64,000 nt of DNA from Candidatus Heimdallarchaeota archaeon (GCA_016839875.1 JAEOTK010000002.1:5698-69697); one strand, 5' to 3'; shown: positions 9,452 through 18,939, numbered from the stretch's first letter. The notes: generated by a model not told the origin, from the letters alone. Made by a program: numbers and translations.

Positions 9452-10108
9452 ATGGAAACTACAAAAACATCCACTCTAGATGAAATCACTGAAAAACTAA
9501 AAGATAATTTAGATGGTTCTTTTTGGAAGGGCAGAGGAAATAGAGAGATGTTCAGAGAAGCTGTTAAGAAGCTTGTAGCTTCAGAAATTCTAACAAAAGA
9601 TGAATATAACTATCTTTTGAAGAACGAAAGAAGAGTATTGGTTAAAACACAATTAATCCACTTGATACCAGAATTACAGGCTCAAGAAACAGTAGAAACG
9701 ACAGTTAAACATTTATCAAGTGTCATTTTTGAGAAAAAATATAGAGAAGCAGAAACTAGAAAGGAAGATGTTGAGAGACAGATTTTGAAGCAAATTTCAG
9801 ACCACCTTAGTTCAACTTTTCATCCAAAAGTCCAATCTGTAGAAGATGCTTTTTCACACATTTACCAGTTAATTGAAGAAAGTCCTGACATCTCAAAAGA
9901 ATTTCTGAAAATATCTAATCAACTTATAGAAATAAGAGATGGACTTCTTGAACAAGGACACACACCGATGTTGTTACATGAAATTGAAAGACTTTCAACT
10001 AAGCTTGTCTTCGCTGCCAAAAGTAATAAACCAGAAGATATCCCTTCAAAAGAAACGATTTTGGAATGGGTAAATGAAATCAAATCAAACTCTGTTATTA
10101 AAGAATAA
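9452..10108 (+). CDS. Hypothetical helical protein
   Basis: 218 residues, not recognised. It is soluble, charged and predicted mostly helical, without cysteine clusters, signal peptide or membrane segments. The N-terminal 70 residues (GSFWKGRGNREMFREAV, then KDEYNYLLKNERR) could form a small DNA- or protein-binding helical domain, but I see no defined motif. It is transcribed divergently from the nucleotidyltransferase and precedes metK by 113 bases, so it may have its own promoter. Confidence 0.7.
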   Translation: METTKTSTLDEITEKLKDNLDGSFWKGRGNREMFREAVKKLVASEILTKDEYNYLLKNERRVLVKTQLIHLIPELQAQETVETTVKHLSSVIFEKKYREAETRKEDVERQILKQISDHLSSTFHPKVQSVEDAFSHIYQLIEESPDISKEFLKISNQLIEIRDGLLEQGHTPMLLHEIERLSTKLVFAAKSNKPEDIPSKETILEWVNEIKSNSVIKE

Positions 10109-10221
10109 AATCAAAAACAGAGTTTGCTCGAATATTTTTCTGAAAACATTGGAATAGTAATAATTTTATAATCTTTATTGCGACTATTTGTGAAAAGATT
10201 ATTTATTGGAGAGGTTAAAAG

Positions 10222-11394
10222 TTGGTTTCACGGAAAATTATTGCATCTGAATCAGTTACTGAAGGTCATCCTGATAAAATTTGTGATCAAATTTCTGATG
10301 CCATTCTAGATGCTATTATTGAGAAAGATCCAGATGCTCATGTTGCATGTGAATGCTTCGTAACAACAGGTCTTGTTCTGGTTGGAGGAGAGATAACGAC
10401 CACCAAACTGATCAATCTAGACTATGATGACATTGTTCGGAATACAATAAAGGAAATTGGTTATGACGATTCAAAGATAGGTTTTGATTACAGAGGATGT
10501 GCAGTAATAAATACTATTCACTCCCAATCACCAGATATCGCTCAAGGAGTAAAACGAGGAGAACTGGAAGAACAAGGAGCTGGAGATCAAGGAATTATGT
10601 ACGGTTTTGCAACAAATGAATCCTCAGAATTTATGCCAATGCCTATTGTATTAGCTCATAAATTAACAATGAAATTAACTGAAGTTCGTAAAAAAGGAAT
10701 TTTGCCTTTTCTTAGACCAGATGGAAAATCTCTGGTTGCTGTTGAATATGAAGACGACAAACCTTTTCGAATAGAAGCTGTAGTTATTGCTGCACAACAT
10801 ACTGAAGATGTTTCCTACGAAACAATCGTAAAAGGAATTAAAGAAGAGGTGCTTGACACTGTTCTCCCACCTGAATTCATTGATGATAAAACTAAAATAA
10901 TCATAAACAGAACAGGTCGATTTGTAACTGGAGGACCTCATGGAGATGCTGGTCTTACAGGAAGAAAAATCATTGTAGATACTTATGGTGGCGTTGATTC
11001 ACACGGAGGAGGAGCATTCTCAGGCAAAGATCCTTCCAAGGTAGATAGATCGGCTTCCTATGCTGCCAGATATGCTGCAAAAAACGTTGTAGCTGCTGAA
11101 CTTGCAGATAAATGTGAGATACAGGTTTCATATGCAATAGGAGAACCAAATCCCCTTGCTGTAAATATTGAGTGTTTTGATACAGAAAAAGTGGATATTG
11201 AAAAACTAAGAACTGCTGTGATGAAAGTTTTTGATTTCAGACCTGGATCAATAATTAATTACTTAGATTTGAAAAAACCCATCTATAAGAAAACCTCTTG
11301 TTATGGTCATTTTGGAAGAGAACTTCCCGAATTTACATGGGAAAAAACTGATAAAGTTGAAGAATTGAAGAAAACCATTGATGAATTGACTTAG
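10222..11394 (+). CDS. metK: S-adenosylmethionine synthetase, bacterial class
   Basis: 390 residues, TTG start preceded by GAGAGG. The enzyme makes SAM from methionine and ATP. Signatures of the bacterial/eukaryotic MetK family are clear: [19 protein letters not shown] near the start, [12 protein letters not shown] (methionine-binding loop), [14 protein letters not shown] and [16 protein letters not shown]. Most archaea instead use a different, highly diverged MAT family, so the presence of the bacterial class is notable and may reflect transfer. Base use looks like that of its neighbours. Many SAM-dependent methyltransferases in this window (the m5C enzyme, TrmI and TrmY) depend on its product. 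Confidence 0.95.
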   Translation: MVSRKIIASESVTEGHPDKICDQISDAILDAIIEKDPDAHVACECFVTTGLVLVGGEITTTKLINLDYDDIVRNTIKEIGYDDSKIGFDYRGCAVINTIHSQSPDIAQGVKRGELEEQGAGDQGIMYGFATNESSEFMPMPIVLAHKLTMKLTEVRKKGILPFLRPDGKSLVAVEYEDDKPFRIEAVVIAAQHTEDVSYETIVKGIKEEVLDTVLPPEFIDDKTKIIINRTGRFVTGGPHGDAGLTGRKIIVDTYGGVDSHGGGAFSGKDPSKVDRSASYAARYAAKNVVAAELADKCEIQVSYAIGEPNPLAVNIECFDTEKVDIEKLRTAVMKVFDFRPGSIINYLDLKKPIYKKTSCYGHFGRELPEFTWEKTDKVEELKKTIDELT

Positions 11395-11446
11395 TCAATT
11401 TTTATCTTCTTTTTATCAAAAACATTTTATTATTGCTATGTAAGTA

Positions 11447-12109
11447 ATGTTTGAAGATATGACAAGAACCATTGCACCAGATGTTAGAAAGATTATCAAG
11501 AAAATCCTAACAGAAGAGAAGCCTAAAACAGTTAGGGAACTTGTACAGAAAACTGTTGAAACCACAGGTAAAGAAGAGGAAGAAGTCTTTCAAATCATCA
11601 AAACTCTTGAACAAGAAAAAAGCATCCGATTAGGACCAGCTAAAATAGACAGAGCCTTACCGTCTACTGTTTATGGTTATTTCTTGAAAATTCATTATTA
11701 TTCTCTAGAATTTTGGATTATTTTCATTTTAACTTGTATCTTCTTTCCAATTATAATTTTCATTGGAACGGATTCTCCAGTATTATTTCTAAGAATCATA
11801 TTTGGTGTTTTATTTGGTGTATTCATTCCTGGGTGGACAATTACTAATCTAATATTTCCTAGAATTGCTGAAACTATTGATCAGTTTGAGAGAATTCTTC
11901 TAGCCATAGGAATTAATATTGGAATATCCATATTTACTGGTTTGTTACTGAATCAAGTTTGGATTATAGATTCAATGCCGTTTACAGTATCTATTGGTGC
12001 AATAACATTTGTTGCTCTTATCTTATCAGCTACATTGAGGATTCTAATTGGTGGAGAGAAAATAAAATTCAGAATTCCTAAAATCAAATTGTTCAAAAGA
12101 AAGAAGTGA
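11447..12109 (+). CDS. DUF1616-like membrane protein with N-terminal helical domain
   Basis: 220 residues. Residues 1-70 form a soluble helical domain with the look of a winged helix (KTVRELVQKTVE...VFQIIKTLEQEKSIRLG). Four hydrophobic segments follow at about 88-110, 115-135, 150-170 and 178-197, ending in a basic tail. The stretch LRIIFGVLFGVFIPGWTITNLIFPR followed by DQFERILLAIG matches the start of DUF1616 proteins, which are archaeal membrane proteins of unknown function; the usual extracellular C-terminal domain is missing here. That part seems to be encoded two genes downstream. The next gene begins 5 bases after the stop codon. Confidence 0.7.
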   Translation: MFEDMTRTIAPDVRKIIKKILTEEKPKTVRELVQKTVETTGKEEEEVFQIIKTLEQEKSIRLGPAKIDRALPSTVYGYFLKIHYYSLEFWIIFILTCIFFPIIIFIGTDSPVLFLRIIFGVLFGVFIPGWTITNLIFPRIAETIDQFERILLAIGINIGISIFTGLLLNQVWIIDSMPFTVSIGAITFVALILSATLRILIGGEKIKFRIPKIKLFKRKK

Positions 12110-12114
12110 AGTAA

Positions 12115-12639
12115 ATGAGAGCATTCCTCAGAAGTAACAAAATTATTGGAATTGCAATGCTTTTCTTACTACTTCTTATTCAAAGTTCTCCTACTCATGC
12201 TCAATCGGAAGGTGAAGCTCTGAGTATCATACAGCAGGCTGAAGACAAACTTATAGATGTGCTCAAATTGCTAGAAGATGCGTTCGAAAAGAATATTCCA
12301 TTAATAGATTTAGTTCAGGAAACAGATAATGCACGAATTCAAATCAAAGTAGCAAAAAGTCAATTTGGTCTTGGGAATTTTTCACAAGCATATCAAACAG
12401 CAAATGATGCTATTGAAGAACTCGATAGTGTTCTACTTGAAATGGATCAAAGAATGAGTCAGAAGAAGCAGAATTTCAGAATTCTTTACTCTATAGTAGG
12501 AGTTCTAGCTGCCATTTTCACAATTCTTTTTGTTTTCGTCTTTATTAAAAAAATCCAACCATGGTTTAAAACAAAGCAACTTGAAGAATATGGAAAATTA
12601 GAAATTAAATACGAGAATGAAGGGAAACTTGAGGAATAG
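12115..12639 (+). CDS. Secreted membrane-anchored helical protein
   Basis: 174 residues, unrecognised. A signal peptide covers about residues 8-30 (ending THAQS), then a helical exterior domain of some 90 residues, with heptad-like spacing around KLIDVLKLLEDAFEKN, a single membrane helix at about 121-144, and a short charged cytoplasmic tail. It sits between the two halves of a DUF1616-like protein, with spacings of 5 and 2 bases, so the three products probably form one complex in the membrane. The function is unknown. Confidence 0.7.
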   Translation: MRAFLRSNKIIGIAMLFLLLLIQSSPTHAQSEGEALSIIQQAEDKLIDVLKLLEDAFEKNIPLIDLVQETDNARIQIKVAKSQFGLGNFSQAYQTANDAIEELDSVLLEMDQRMSQKKQNFRILYSIVGVLAAIFTILFVFVFIKKIQPWFKTKQLEEYGKLEIKYENEGKLEE

Positions 12640-12641
12640 AA

Positions 12642-13283
12642 ATGAAAGAAGCTAAGAAGAAACCAATAAGCAAAGGGAAGAAGCAGCTGTTTCTTTCCAA
12701 ATTAAACAAAAATAGATTATACGGGCTTGTAATTACCTGTATAGTAATTGGTTCCGTTATAGCTATTTTCTCAGTAACATTCTTTCCAACAAGTAAAAAT
12801 GGTTTTTCTGAATTGATGTTGTTAACCTATGATCCCATAGAAGAAGAATACGAAGCAGAAGCTTATCCTTTCTTCATTTACAGAGTACATAATATATCGA
12901 TTTATTTTGTGGTGAAGAACTTCGAGAATAAAGTGACATACTATCAACTTCAGGTTAAGGCGACAAAACTATCACAGAATATCAGTACAGTTACTCCACT
13001 TTCAACTAATTTCTGCTATATCATGTATCAGAATAATACTTTCGAAAAAATCTTATCACCTGCATCTAATGCAGAGAAAAAAGAATCAGGAACATTAGAT
13101 GGTGAATATATATGGGATCCAACAAGCATTGAACTCTATCTTAATGGATTTATTGACATAGTAATAGAGTGGGAAAGTGATTTGAAAATTGTGTTTGAAT
13201 TATGGAAATTTGATACACTAACAGAGAATTTTCAGTATACAGGTATTTTTACATTCTTAGAACTACGCATAAGATGGAGCTAA
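12642..13283 (+). CDS. DUF1616-like extracellular domain protein
   Basis: 213 residues. A basic N-terminus precedes one membrane helix at about residues 29-51, and the rest is a beta-rich exterior domain. The stretch with ISIYFVVKNFENKVTYYQLQV resembles the C-terminal exterior domain of DUF1616 proteins, in which a conserved N-x-E precedes a YxV strand. With the gene two places upstream, which carries the membrane part, it suggests a split DUF1616 protein. The gene begins 2 bases after the previous one and overlaps the start of the phosphoesterase gene by 10 bases. Confidence 0.65.
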   Translation: MKEAKKKPISKGKKQLFLSKLNKNRLYGLVITCIVIGSVIAIFSVTFFPTSKNGFSELMLLTYDPIEEEYEAEAYPFFIYRVHNISIYFVVKNFENKVTYYQLQVKATKLSQNISTVTPLSTNFCYIMYQNNTFEKILSPASNAEKKESGTLDGEYIWDPTSIELYLNGFIDIVIEWESDLKIVFELWKFDTLTENFQYTGIFTFLELRIRWS

Positions 13284-13942
13284 GAGTAATGCCAATAAAA
13301 TTCCTAGTACTATCAGACATTCATAATCAAGAGGTTACTCTTCAAAATATCATAAAAGTTGTTCTAGATTTCGAAGTTCCTCCAACCATTTGTATAGTAG
13401 CGGGGGATATCACTAATTTTGGTACCATTGATGACTTAAATAAAATGCTAAATGTAATTACACCAAATTTTAATGAGACAATATTTATAGCTGGCAATTG
13501 TGATCCATATTTCAAATTAAACGAATTAGAAACAACAGCAAAACATATTGAATCCAGACCACACAAGATAGATTCTTTCACAGCAATAGGATTTGGAAGA
13601 CAAGACCCTCTTATTAACCAAAGGATTTTAAGGAAATTAAGTAGAGCAAAGGAAAAAGTATGTTTGCTAACACATGCACCTCCGTATGGAACAGCAGCAG
13701 ATAAAGTTTCTTTCGATAGACATGCAGGTTCAAAAGAACTAGCGTATACAATTGAGAAGTATCCTAACATATTTCTATCTATTTCTGGTCACATACATGA
13801 TTCTCCAGCTATTGATTCATTAAATGGTTGTACCATTGTAAATCCTGGTCCAATCACAAGAGGGAACTTTGCTATAGTATGTGTTGAAGAGGATTTCAAA
13901 GTAACAGGAAACATATACAACATAAATGAAATGGGAAGATAG
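13274..13942 (+). CDS. Calcineurin-like metallophosphoesterase
   Basis: 222 residues from the first ATG; another ATG at 13289 would avoid most of the overlap with the previous gene and gives a start directly before the first strand (MPIKFLVLSDIHN). Metal-binding motifs occur in the right order: SDIHN, AGDITN, GNCD, THAPP, GHIHDS and NPGP, as in the YfcE/MJ0936 type of phosphodiesterase. GNCD rather than GNHD is common in that subfamily. The substrate is unknown. The stop codon directly abuts the next ATG, so translation with the HD-domain gene is probably coupled. Confidence 0.85.
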   Translation: MELRVMPIKFLVLSDIHNQEVTLQNIIKVVLDFEVPPTICIVAGDITNFGTIDDLNKMLNVITPNFNETIFIAGNCDPYFKLNELETTAKHIESRPHKIDSFTAIGFGRQDPLINQRILRKLSRAKEKVCLLTHAPPYGTAADKVSFDRHAGSKELAYTIEKYPNIFLSISGHIHDSPAIDSLNGCTIVNPGPITRGNFAIVCVEEDFKVTGNIYNINEMGR

Positions 13943-14617
13943 ATGAAAGAAGTAGAAAAGAGTTTGAAATATTTTGAGAATGTTGATGAGTTTGATAGTT
14001 TTCTTATTGAAGTGTACGAGTTTGTGAGACAACAATTTCTCATCTATGAAAGTAAAGCCTCTCATTCGTTAGAACACACTATTAGAGTAGCCAACTTGTG
14101 TTTAGAGCTTGCACTTCAGCTTGAAGCTGCAGTGGATGTTATTCTTATTGCAGCGTTGTTTCATGATGTAGGAAGGCCAGTTGAAGAATTGACTGGAAGA
14201 TGTCATGCTGAAGTAAGTTCAGAGAAAGCTATGGAATTTCTGAAATCTATTACAAAAGAAAATCTTGTTTTCGATGTTTGTTCAGCAATAGAATCTCATA
14301 GATTCAGCAAAGGAATTGAAGCAATAACAAAGGAAGGGAAGATACTGAAAGATGCTGATGCTCTAGATGCATTAGGTGTTATTGGCATTTATAGAACAAT
14401 TAGCTACAGTACAGAAAAGGGGTTAAATCTAGAAGAAGCCAGAAAGCACTTTGATGATAAACTCTTGAAACTTCCATCGCTGATGCATTTTCCATTAACA
14501 AAGGAAATTGCGGAAAGAGAGTGTATTGTATTGAAAGAATTCGCTAAAGAAATGGATTCAGGGATTAGTAAATCTAAGTTTAAATTATTGTTAAATAGAC
14601 TCTCTGAAAGAAACTAG
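13943..14617 (+). CDS. HD-domain phosphohydrolase
   Basis: 224 residues. HD-superfamily metal ligands are visible: H in SHSLEHTIRVA, the HD pair in ALFHDVGRP, and D in LKDADALDALG. Further histidines (CHAE and SHRF) resemble the YfdR/uncharacterised HD hydrolases that act on nucleotides or phosphate monoesters. It follows the metallophosphoesterase without any spacer, so the two likely work on related phosphoesters. The exact substrate cannot be read from the sequence. Confidence 0.85.
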   Translation: MKEVEKSLKYFENVDEFDSFLIEVYEFVRQQFLIYESKASHSLEHTIRVANLCLELALQLEAAVDVILIAALFHDVGRPVEELTGRCHAEVSSEKAMEFLKSITKENLVFDVCSAIESHRFSKGIEAITKEGKILKDADALDALGVIGIYRTISYSTEKGLNLEEARKHFDDKLLKLPSLMHFPLTKEIAERECIVLKEFAKEMDSGISKSKFKLLLNRLSERN

Positions 14618-14630
14618 TAAAAAAGCAGAA

Positions 14631-14639
14631 TTTTAAATA
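14631..14639 (+). promoter_or_regulatory. Candidate TATA box for the FKBP gene
   Basis: TTTTAAATA preceded by a purine-rich GCAGAA, which could be a BRE, lies 50 bases before the FKBP ATG. It comes just after the stop codon of the HD gene, which suggests the isomerase gene has its own promoter. Confidence 0.4.
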
Positions 14640-14688
14640 CGATAATCTATAACTCTCTATTTGACGATTAAAATACTAGGGTGATTCG

Positions 14689-15384
14689 ATGTCTAATCTG
14701 AGATCAGGTGATATGGTAAATCTAAACTATACAGTAAGAAAAATTGAAGACGGCAAAGTATTTGACACAACATTTGAGGATATTGCTAAAAAAGAAGATA
14801 TCTTTGACGAAAAAGTCATTTATCGACCATTTACCTTAATTATTGGGAAAAAATGGCTACCAGAAGGATTGGAAGAAGAAATTATAGGTATGAAAGAAGG
14901 GGAGAAAAAAACTATTGAGGTTGAAGCCAAGAAAGGATTTGGTTTAAGAGATCGATCGAAAATAAGACTAATACAGAGAAGAGAATTTCAAAGACATCAG
15001 ATAAAACCAAAAGAAGACATGAAGGTTGAAATAGGGGGACAAGAGGGTAGAATTCTTAAAGTTTCAAGTAGCAGAGTCAAGGTTGATTTTAATCATGATC
15101 TTGCTGGACATGATCTGAAATATAATGTCGAGATTGTGAAGAAAATCACCGATATAAAAGAACAGTTTGTTTGTTTATTAGAAAAGCGACTACCAGGTGT
15201 AGATTTTTCCAATACTAAGATAGAACTAAAAGATAAGGCAATATCAGTAGAGCTTCCAAAAAATACAAGATTTATGGAATACATCCAGTTTATAAGAAAT
15301 GGCGTTACAAGAGATTTGGGAGAGATTACTGATAAATACAAAACAGTAACTTTTATTGAACATTATGAAATTGAAAAGAAATGA
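14689..15384 (+). CDS. FKBP-type peptidyl-prolyl isomerase (long archaeal form)
   Basis: 231 residues. The FKBP domain occupies roughly 1-75 and 130-150 (DMVNLNYTVRKIEDGKVFDTT, then LPEGLEEEIIGMKEGEKK), with a SlyD-like insert-in-flap domain between (from about 85 to 130, including VEIGGQEGRILKVSSSRVKVDFNHDLAG). A C-terminal domain of about 80 residues distinguishes the long archaeal FKBP26 form. It catalyses cis-trans isomerisation of prolyl bonds and acts as a folding chaperone in the cytoplasm. GATTCG and GGGTG precede the ATG. Confidence 0.92.
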   Translation: MSNLRSGDMVNLNYTVRKIEDGKVFDTTFEDIAKKEDIFDEKVIYRPFTLIIGKKWLPEGLEEEIIGMKEGEKKTIEVEAKKGFGLRDRSKIRLIQRREFQRHQIKPKEDMKVEIGGQEGRILKVSSSRVKVDFNHDLAGHDLKYNVEIVKKITDIKEQFVCLLEKRLPGVDFSNTKIELKDKAISVELPKNTRFMEYIQFIRNGVTRDLGEITDKYKTVTFIEHYEIEKK

Positions 15385-15401
15385 TTCTTTTCTACTTCAT
15401 A

Positions 15402-15839
15402 TCATTTCTCAACTTTTTTTACTTCTGCAAGTACTAGATGGTAATTAAGGGGACAATCTATCTTTTTGATTGTTTTAAGTATCTTAATTTTGGTTTTTTG
15501 CTGATAACTTGGATTCAAACAATACTCATAATTTTCGCAAAGAATTTCATTGCATTCTAGTGGAGACCGATTTAAAATGATATTTTCAAGGAATTTTTGA
15601 TCTTCAACAGTAATAACACTACTTGTTTCTTCAACCTCACAAACAACCATCACTTGATTTTCAATTAAGCATGTATGTTCATTCTCTCTTACTTCTGTTA
15701 TAATATAGGATTTATTTTTCTCCAAAGAATCAACACACACTTTGTTTAATGGGCATTTTTTACAGATTTTGGTTCCTCCTAAGTGTGTAAACTTATACCC
15801 AACAGAAGCAATGCTTTTTTCTAGTAGAGTTATAACCAT
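15402..15839 (-). CDS. UPF0179 family protein
   Basis: 145 residues. The pattern ITLLEKSIASVGYKFTHLGG followed by CKKCPLNKVC, VREVEH-like VRENEHTC, then LECNEILCENYEYC and a late Cys (DCPLNYHL) is that of UPF0179, an archaeal family of unknown function. The cysteine spacing suggests a metal or iron-sulfur site. It ends 17 bases past the convergent FKBP gene and follows egsA on the same strand after about 50 bases. Confidence 0.85.
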   Translation of the reverse strand: MVITLLEKSIASVGYKFTHLGGTKICKKCPLNKVCVDSLEKNKSYIITEVRENEHTCLIENQVMVVCEVEETSSVITVEDQKFLENIILNRSPLECNEILCENYEYCLNPSYQQKTKIKILKTIKKIDCPLNYHLVLAEVKKVEK

Positions 15840-15887
15840 TTCTTGAAAATCTAATAATTTGCCTTTTTTAATTTTGGTAATAGTGTC

Positions 15888-16958
15888 TTAATTAATTACA
15901 CCTGTTTTTGTTGCTACTCTAATCGCTGCTTCAGAACTCAAACCGTCTTTTCCTAAAATAGTGTATCTTTCTGGTCTAATTGTATGAGCAGTTTCTAAGG
16001 CTTTTATTATATCTTCATCTTTTATTCCTAAATCTTTAGCTTTAGTGGATAGGCCAATTTCTTCCATTACTAATTTGATTCTCTCCCAATCAAGATCATG
16101 CAGAAAAGCCATCATAATTGAGCCTATTGCACACTGCTCCCCATGTAAAGCTGGTTTCTCCGAGATGGTGTCTAATGCATGGCTAAACATATGTTCTGAA
16201 CCACTTCCTGGGCGAGATGAACCAGCTACACACATTGCTAAAGAACTAGCAATTAATGAATTCATAACAATCCTACTATACCCTTCAGATTTGTTTTTTA
16301 TTAAATCAGCATTCTGCGAAACTAGATCTACAGTCATATTTGCTAGAGCTATTGAAGTGGGTGAAATCATTTCGTTTTTTAATCGATGTGCAAGCAACCA
16401 ATCTTTAATCGAGGTTTTTTTAGCTAATATATCTCCACATCCAGCACATGTGAATTTGTATGGGGATTTATCTAAAATTGTTGTATCAGCAACAACAGCT
16501 ATAGGTGGTCTTGCTTGGATAGAGTGTCTCTCATCTATTCCTCTCAAAGAAGCTCTTGAGCTAGCAATTCCATCATGACTGGCAATAGTGGGGACTGAAA
16601 TAAACCTTTGATTTGCTTTATATGATGTTAGTTTAGCAACATCAATTGGTCTTCCCCCTCCTAATCCAATTACAAATTCTGATTTTATTTCTTTAAGGAG
16701 ATTTAGTTGTTTATCTACTTCTGCTAATGTACTATCTTCAATAGCAGACAGATGGATTTCGATACCTCCAGTATCTAACAAAATCTGTTCTATATCCTTG
16801 GCATATCTGTTGATCAAGAAATTATCTGTAATAAGGAGACAACTTTTACCTATTGATAGTTTATCTATAATTTCTGGTAGACTTTGAAACATGTTTGACC
16901 CTAAAGAGAGCATCTGAGGCATCTCAATGTGCTTGAATTCATTAATAACGTCAGTCAT
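15888..16958 (-). CDS. egsA: sn-Glycerol-1-phosphate dehydrogenase
   Basis: 356 residues. The enzyme reduces dihydroxyacetone phosphate to glycerol 1-phosphate with NAD(P)H, setting the archaeal glycerol stereochemistry of membrane lipids. The Rossmann motif GLGGGRPIDVAK, the SHDGIAS loop, and the metal ligands in GSGSEHMFSH and LHGEQ are all present, and length matches the family. It sits upstream of the UPF0179 gene on the same strand. Its presence is a strong sign that the host has archaeal lipids. Confidence 0.95.
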   Translation of the reverse strand: MTDVINEFKHIEMPQMLSLGSNMFQSLPEIIDKLSIGKSCLLITDNFLINRYAKDIEQILLDTGGIEIHLSAIEDSTLAEVDKQLNLLKEIKSEFVIGLGGGRPIDVAKLTSYKANQRFISVPTIASHDGIASSRASLRGIDERHSIQARPPIAVVADTTILDKSPYKFTCAGCGDILAKKTSIKDWLLAHRLKNEMISPTSIALANMTVDLVSQNADLIKNKSEGYSRIVMNSLIASSLAMCVAGSSRPGSGSEHMFSHALDTISEKPALHGEQCAIGSIMMAFLHDLDWERIKLVMEEIGLSTKAKDLGIKDEDIIKALETAHTIRPERYTILGKDGLSSEAAIRVATKTGVIN

Positions 16959-17070
16959 TTCTATCAGAATCAGATATAGCTTATATTAAAGGAATTCTTC
17001 CTTTTCTCCCCATATAATTCCTAAAAAATAAGAAATAAAACGAAAAAGGAAATGAAAGATAGAGATGATT

Positions 17071-17874
17071 TTATTTTTTCTTCGGAAACCATGGAATCAG
17101 TGCGTTCGTTTTTTGTTTGTAATCTTGATATTCTGCATTTTTTTCAAATCTTTTTTCTGCTAAGGGTAATCCTGTTACATAAATCAGTAGTAATGCGATA
17201 ACAATAGGGCTGATAATGGAAGCGAAATTCCAAGCTTTAAGTTCATAAAGAGCTATGAAAAATAATCCAAACCACATAGTTATCTCTCCGAAATAGTTGG
17301 GGTGTCGTGAGAATTTCCAAAGACCTTTTGTCATTATTTTTCCCTTATTTTCTGGTTTTTTCTTGAACAAATGCATTTGAAGATCTGCAGTAAACTCAAA
17401 TAAGAATCCCAATACCCAAATACCTATTCCAACATAATCAAGTACCCAGAAAGGTCTATCAATAGATGTGTTTGCTGTTACAACAAGCATTGGTAATCCA
17501 ATAATAATTACTAGAAAAACTTGTGATAAATAAACCTGAAGAAAACCTTTCCACCAAAGAGTTTTACCCCATTGATCACGAAATGTTTTAAATCGTCTAT
17601 CTTCACCTGTATCTTCATCTTTTCCGAATTTCCTCAAAGTTAAAAACACAGCTATTCGAACGCCCCATAGTATTACCAATCCTGTAACTAAGATTTTTCT
17701 TCCTATGAGAAAATCACTTCCACTTGATATCCATGAGACAATAGCGATTAAAATAAAACCCGCTCCATATGCAATATCAACAGTATTGAAACTTCTTTGA
17801 TATAATCCTATGAAATAAAACATAAGGAACAATCCAAAAGCAGCGAGTAAACTCCATAATATAGGTATAATCAT
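17071..17874 (-). CDS. DUF1295 / steroid 5-alpha-reductase-like membrane protein
   Basis: 267 residues with about seven hydrophobic segments. Residues near 185-205 (GLWKFSRHPNYFGEITMWFGLF) carry the RHPNYFGE motif of DUF1295 proteins, related to the C-terminal part of steroid 5-alpha-reductases and isoprenylcysteine methyltransferases; the late EKRFEKNAEYQDYKQKTNALIPWFP also fits. Members are presumed to act on lipophilic substrates using NADPH, but the substrate here is unknown. It has its own spacer on both sides, with egsA downstream. Confidence 0.85.
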   Translation of the reverse strand: MIIPILWSLLAAFGLFLMFYFIGLYQRSFNTVDIAYGAGFILIAIVSWISSGSDFLIGRKILVTGLVILWGVRIAVFLTLRKFGKDEDTGEDRRFKTFRDQWGKTLWWKGFLQVYLSQVFLVIIIGLPMLVVTANTSIDRPFWVLDYVGIGIWVLGFLFEFTADLQMHLFKKKPENKGKIMTKGLWKFSRHPNYFGEITMWFGLFFIALYELKAWNFASIISPIVIALLLIYVTGLPLAEKRFEKNAEYQDYKQKTNALIPWFPKKK

Positions 17875-17976
17875 GATAATTATCGTTATTTAGCTAACTT
17901 ATATTTATTTTTTGTAATGTCAAAAATACAAATCTAACGCAATAATTATTATTACTAGCAACTATTACAGTTTAGA

Positions 17977-18939
17977 ATGAATTCAATCGATTCCAGAGCT
18001 AGTGTTTATAGTTTTGGAAGAAAATTCGGGTATCTTCCTTATATGATAGAAAGATATATGGAGATACTTGGAGAGGAAGAAACTTCGAAAATACTTCATT
18101 TTTATGAAACAAAACTTCCTAAGGTAATTAGATTAAATTCATTAAGATCGTCTTATTCTGAAATAACAAAGTTGCTAACAGAAAAAAAAGTAGAATTAAA
18201 AGATATACCAGACATCGAAGAAGGAAAGGAAATAATTAATTCCCCTATTCCTATTGGAGCAACACCTGAATATTTGAATGGCTATTATATGCTTCAAGGT
18301 AAGAACTCGATGTATCCTTCTAAGGTTCTAGAACCAAAGGAAGGAGAAGTAGTTGGTGACTTTGCTGCAGCTCCTGGAGGGAAAACCACTCATTTAGCTC
18401 AATTGATGAAGAACAAGGGAAATATCATTGCTCTAGAAATAAGTGCAAATCGCTGTAGGAGTTTGAAGTCAAACCTAGCTCGAATGGGAGTAAAAAATGT
18501 AACAACTCTTCGAATGGACACAAGGAATGCTACTTCTTTAGATATCGAATTTGATAAGATATTATTAGATGCACCTTGTTCTGGATCAGGAATAATTGCT
18601 TCAGATCCTACTAGAAAGAGTTCGAAAATTTTGCAAGATATCAAAGAGTATCATGATTATCAGGTTACACTTCTAGAGGAATCAGTTAAATCTCTGAAAA
18701 AAGAAGGAGAAATAGTTTACTGTACATGCTCATTAGAACCTGAAGAAAATGAATTGGTGATATCAGAGATTCTTAAGAAATTCGATTTGAGTTTAGTCAA
18801 ATTAAACATACCAGGAGAACCTGCTTTATCTCAGTTTAAGGATCACAAGTTTCATCCTGAAGTAAATCTAGCAAAAAGACTGTACCCACACAAAACAAAC
18901 GGTGAAGGATTCTTCATCGCTAAAATGGTGAAAATATAA
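17977..18939 (+). CDS. NSUN/RsmB-family RNA m5C methyltransferase
   Basis: 320 residues. Class I SAM-binding motif (DFAAAPGGKTTHLAQL), motif IV with Cys (LLDAPCSGSG) and motif VI with the catalytic Cys (VYCTCSLEPEENE) identify a Nol1/Nop2/Sun RNA cytosine-5 methyltransferase. An N-terminal domain of about 95 residues precedes it (KLPKVIRLNSLR is typical), without a separate PUA domain. The target, tRNA or rRNA, cannot be decided. It overlaps the Nip7-like gene by one base (TAATG), so translation is coupled, and the Nip7-like PUA protein may supply RNA binding. Confidence 0.9.
   Translation: MNSIDSRASVYSFGRKFGYLPYMIERYMEILGEEETSKILHFYETKLPKVIRLNSLRSSYSEITKLLTEKKVELKDIPDIEEGKEIINSPIPIGATPEYLNGYYMLQGKNSMYPSKVLEPKEGEVVGDFAAAPGGKTTHLAQLMKNKGNIIALEISANRCRSLKSNLARMGVKNVTTLRMDTRNATSLDIEFDKILLDAPCSGSGIIASDPTRKSSKILQDIKEYHDYQVTLLEESVKSLKKEGEIVYCTCSLEPEENELVISEILKKFDLSLVKLNIPGEPALSQFKDHKFHPEVNLAKRLYPHKTNGEGFFIAKMVKI

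Noticed and set aside
13274..13942. GNCD motif of the phosphoesterase as a lost active site
   Set aside because: GNCD is normal in the YfcE/MJ0936 subfamily, so it does not imply inactivity.
16045..16578. 177-codon open frame antisense to egsA
   Set aside because: The egsA protein is complete and conserved throughout; the antisense frame has no recognisable protein features.
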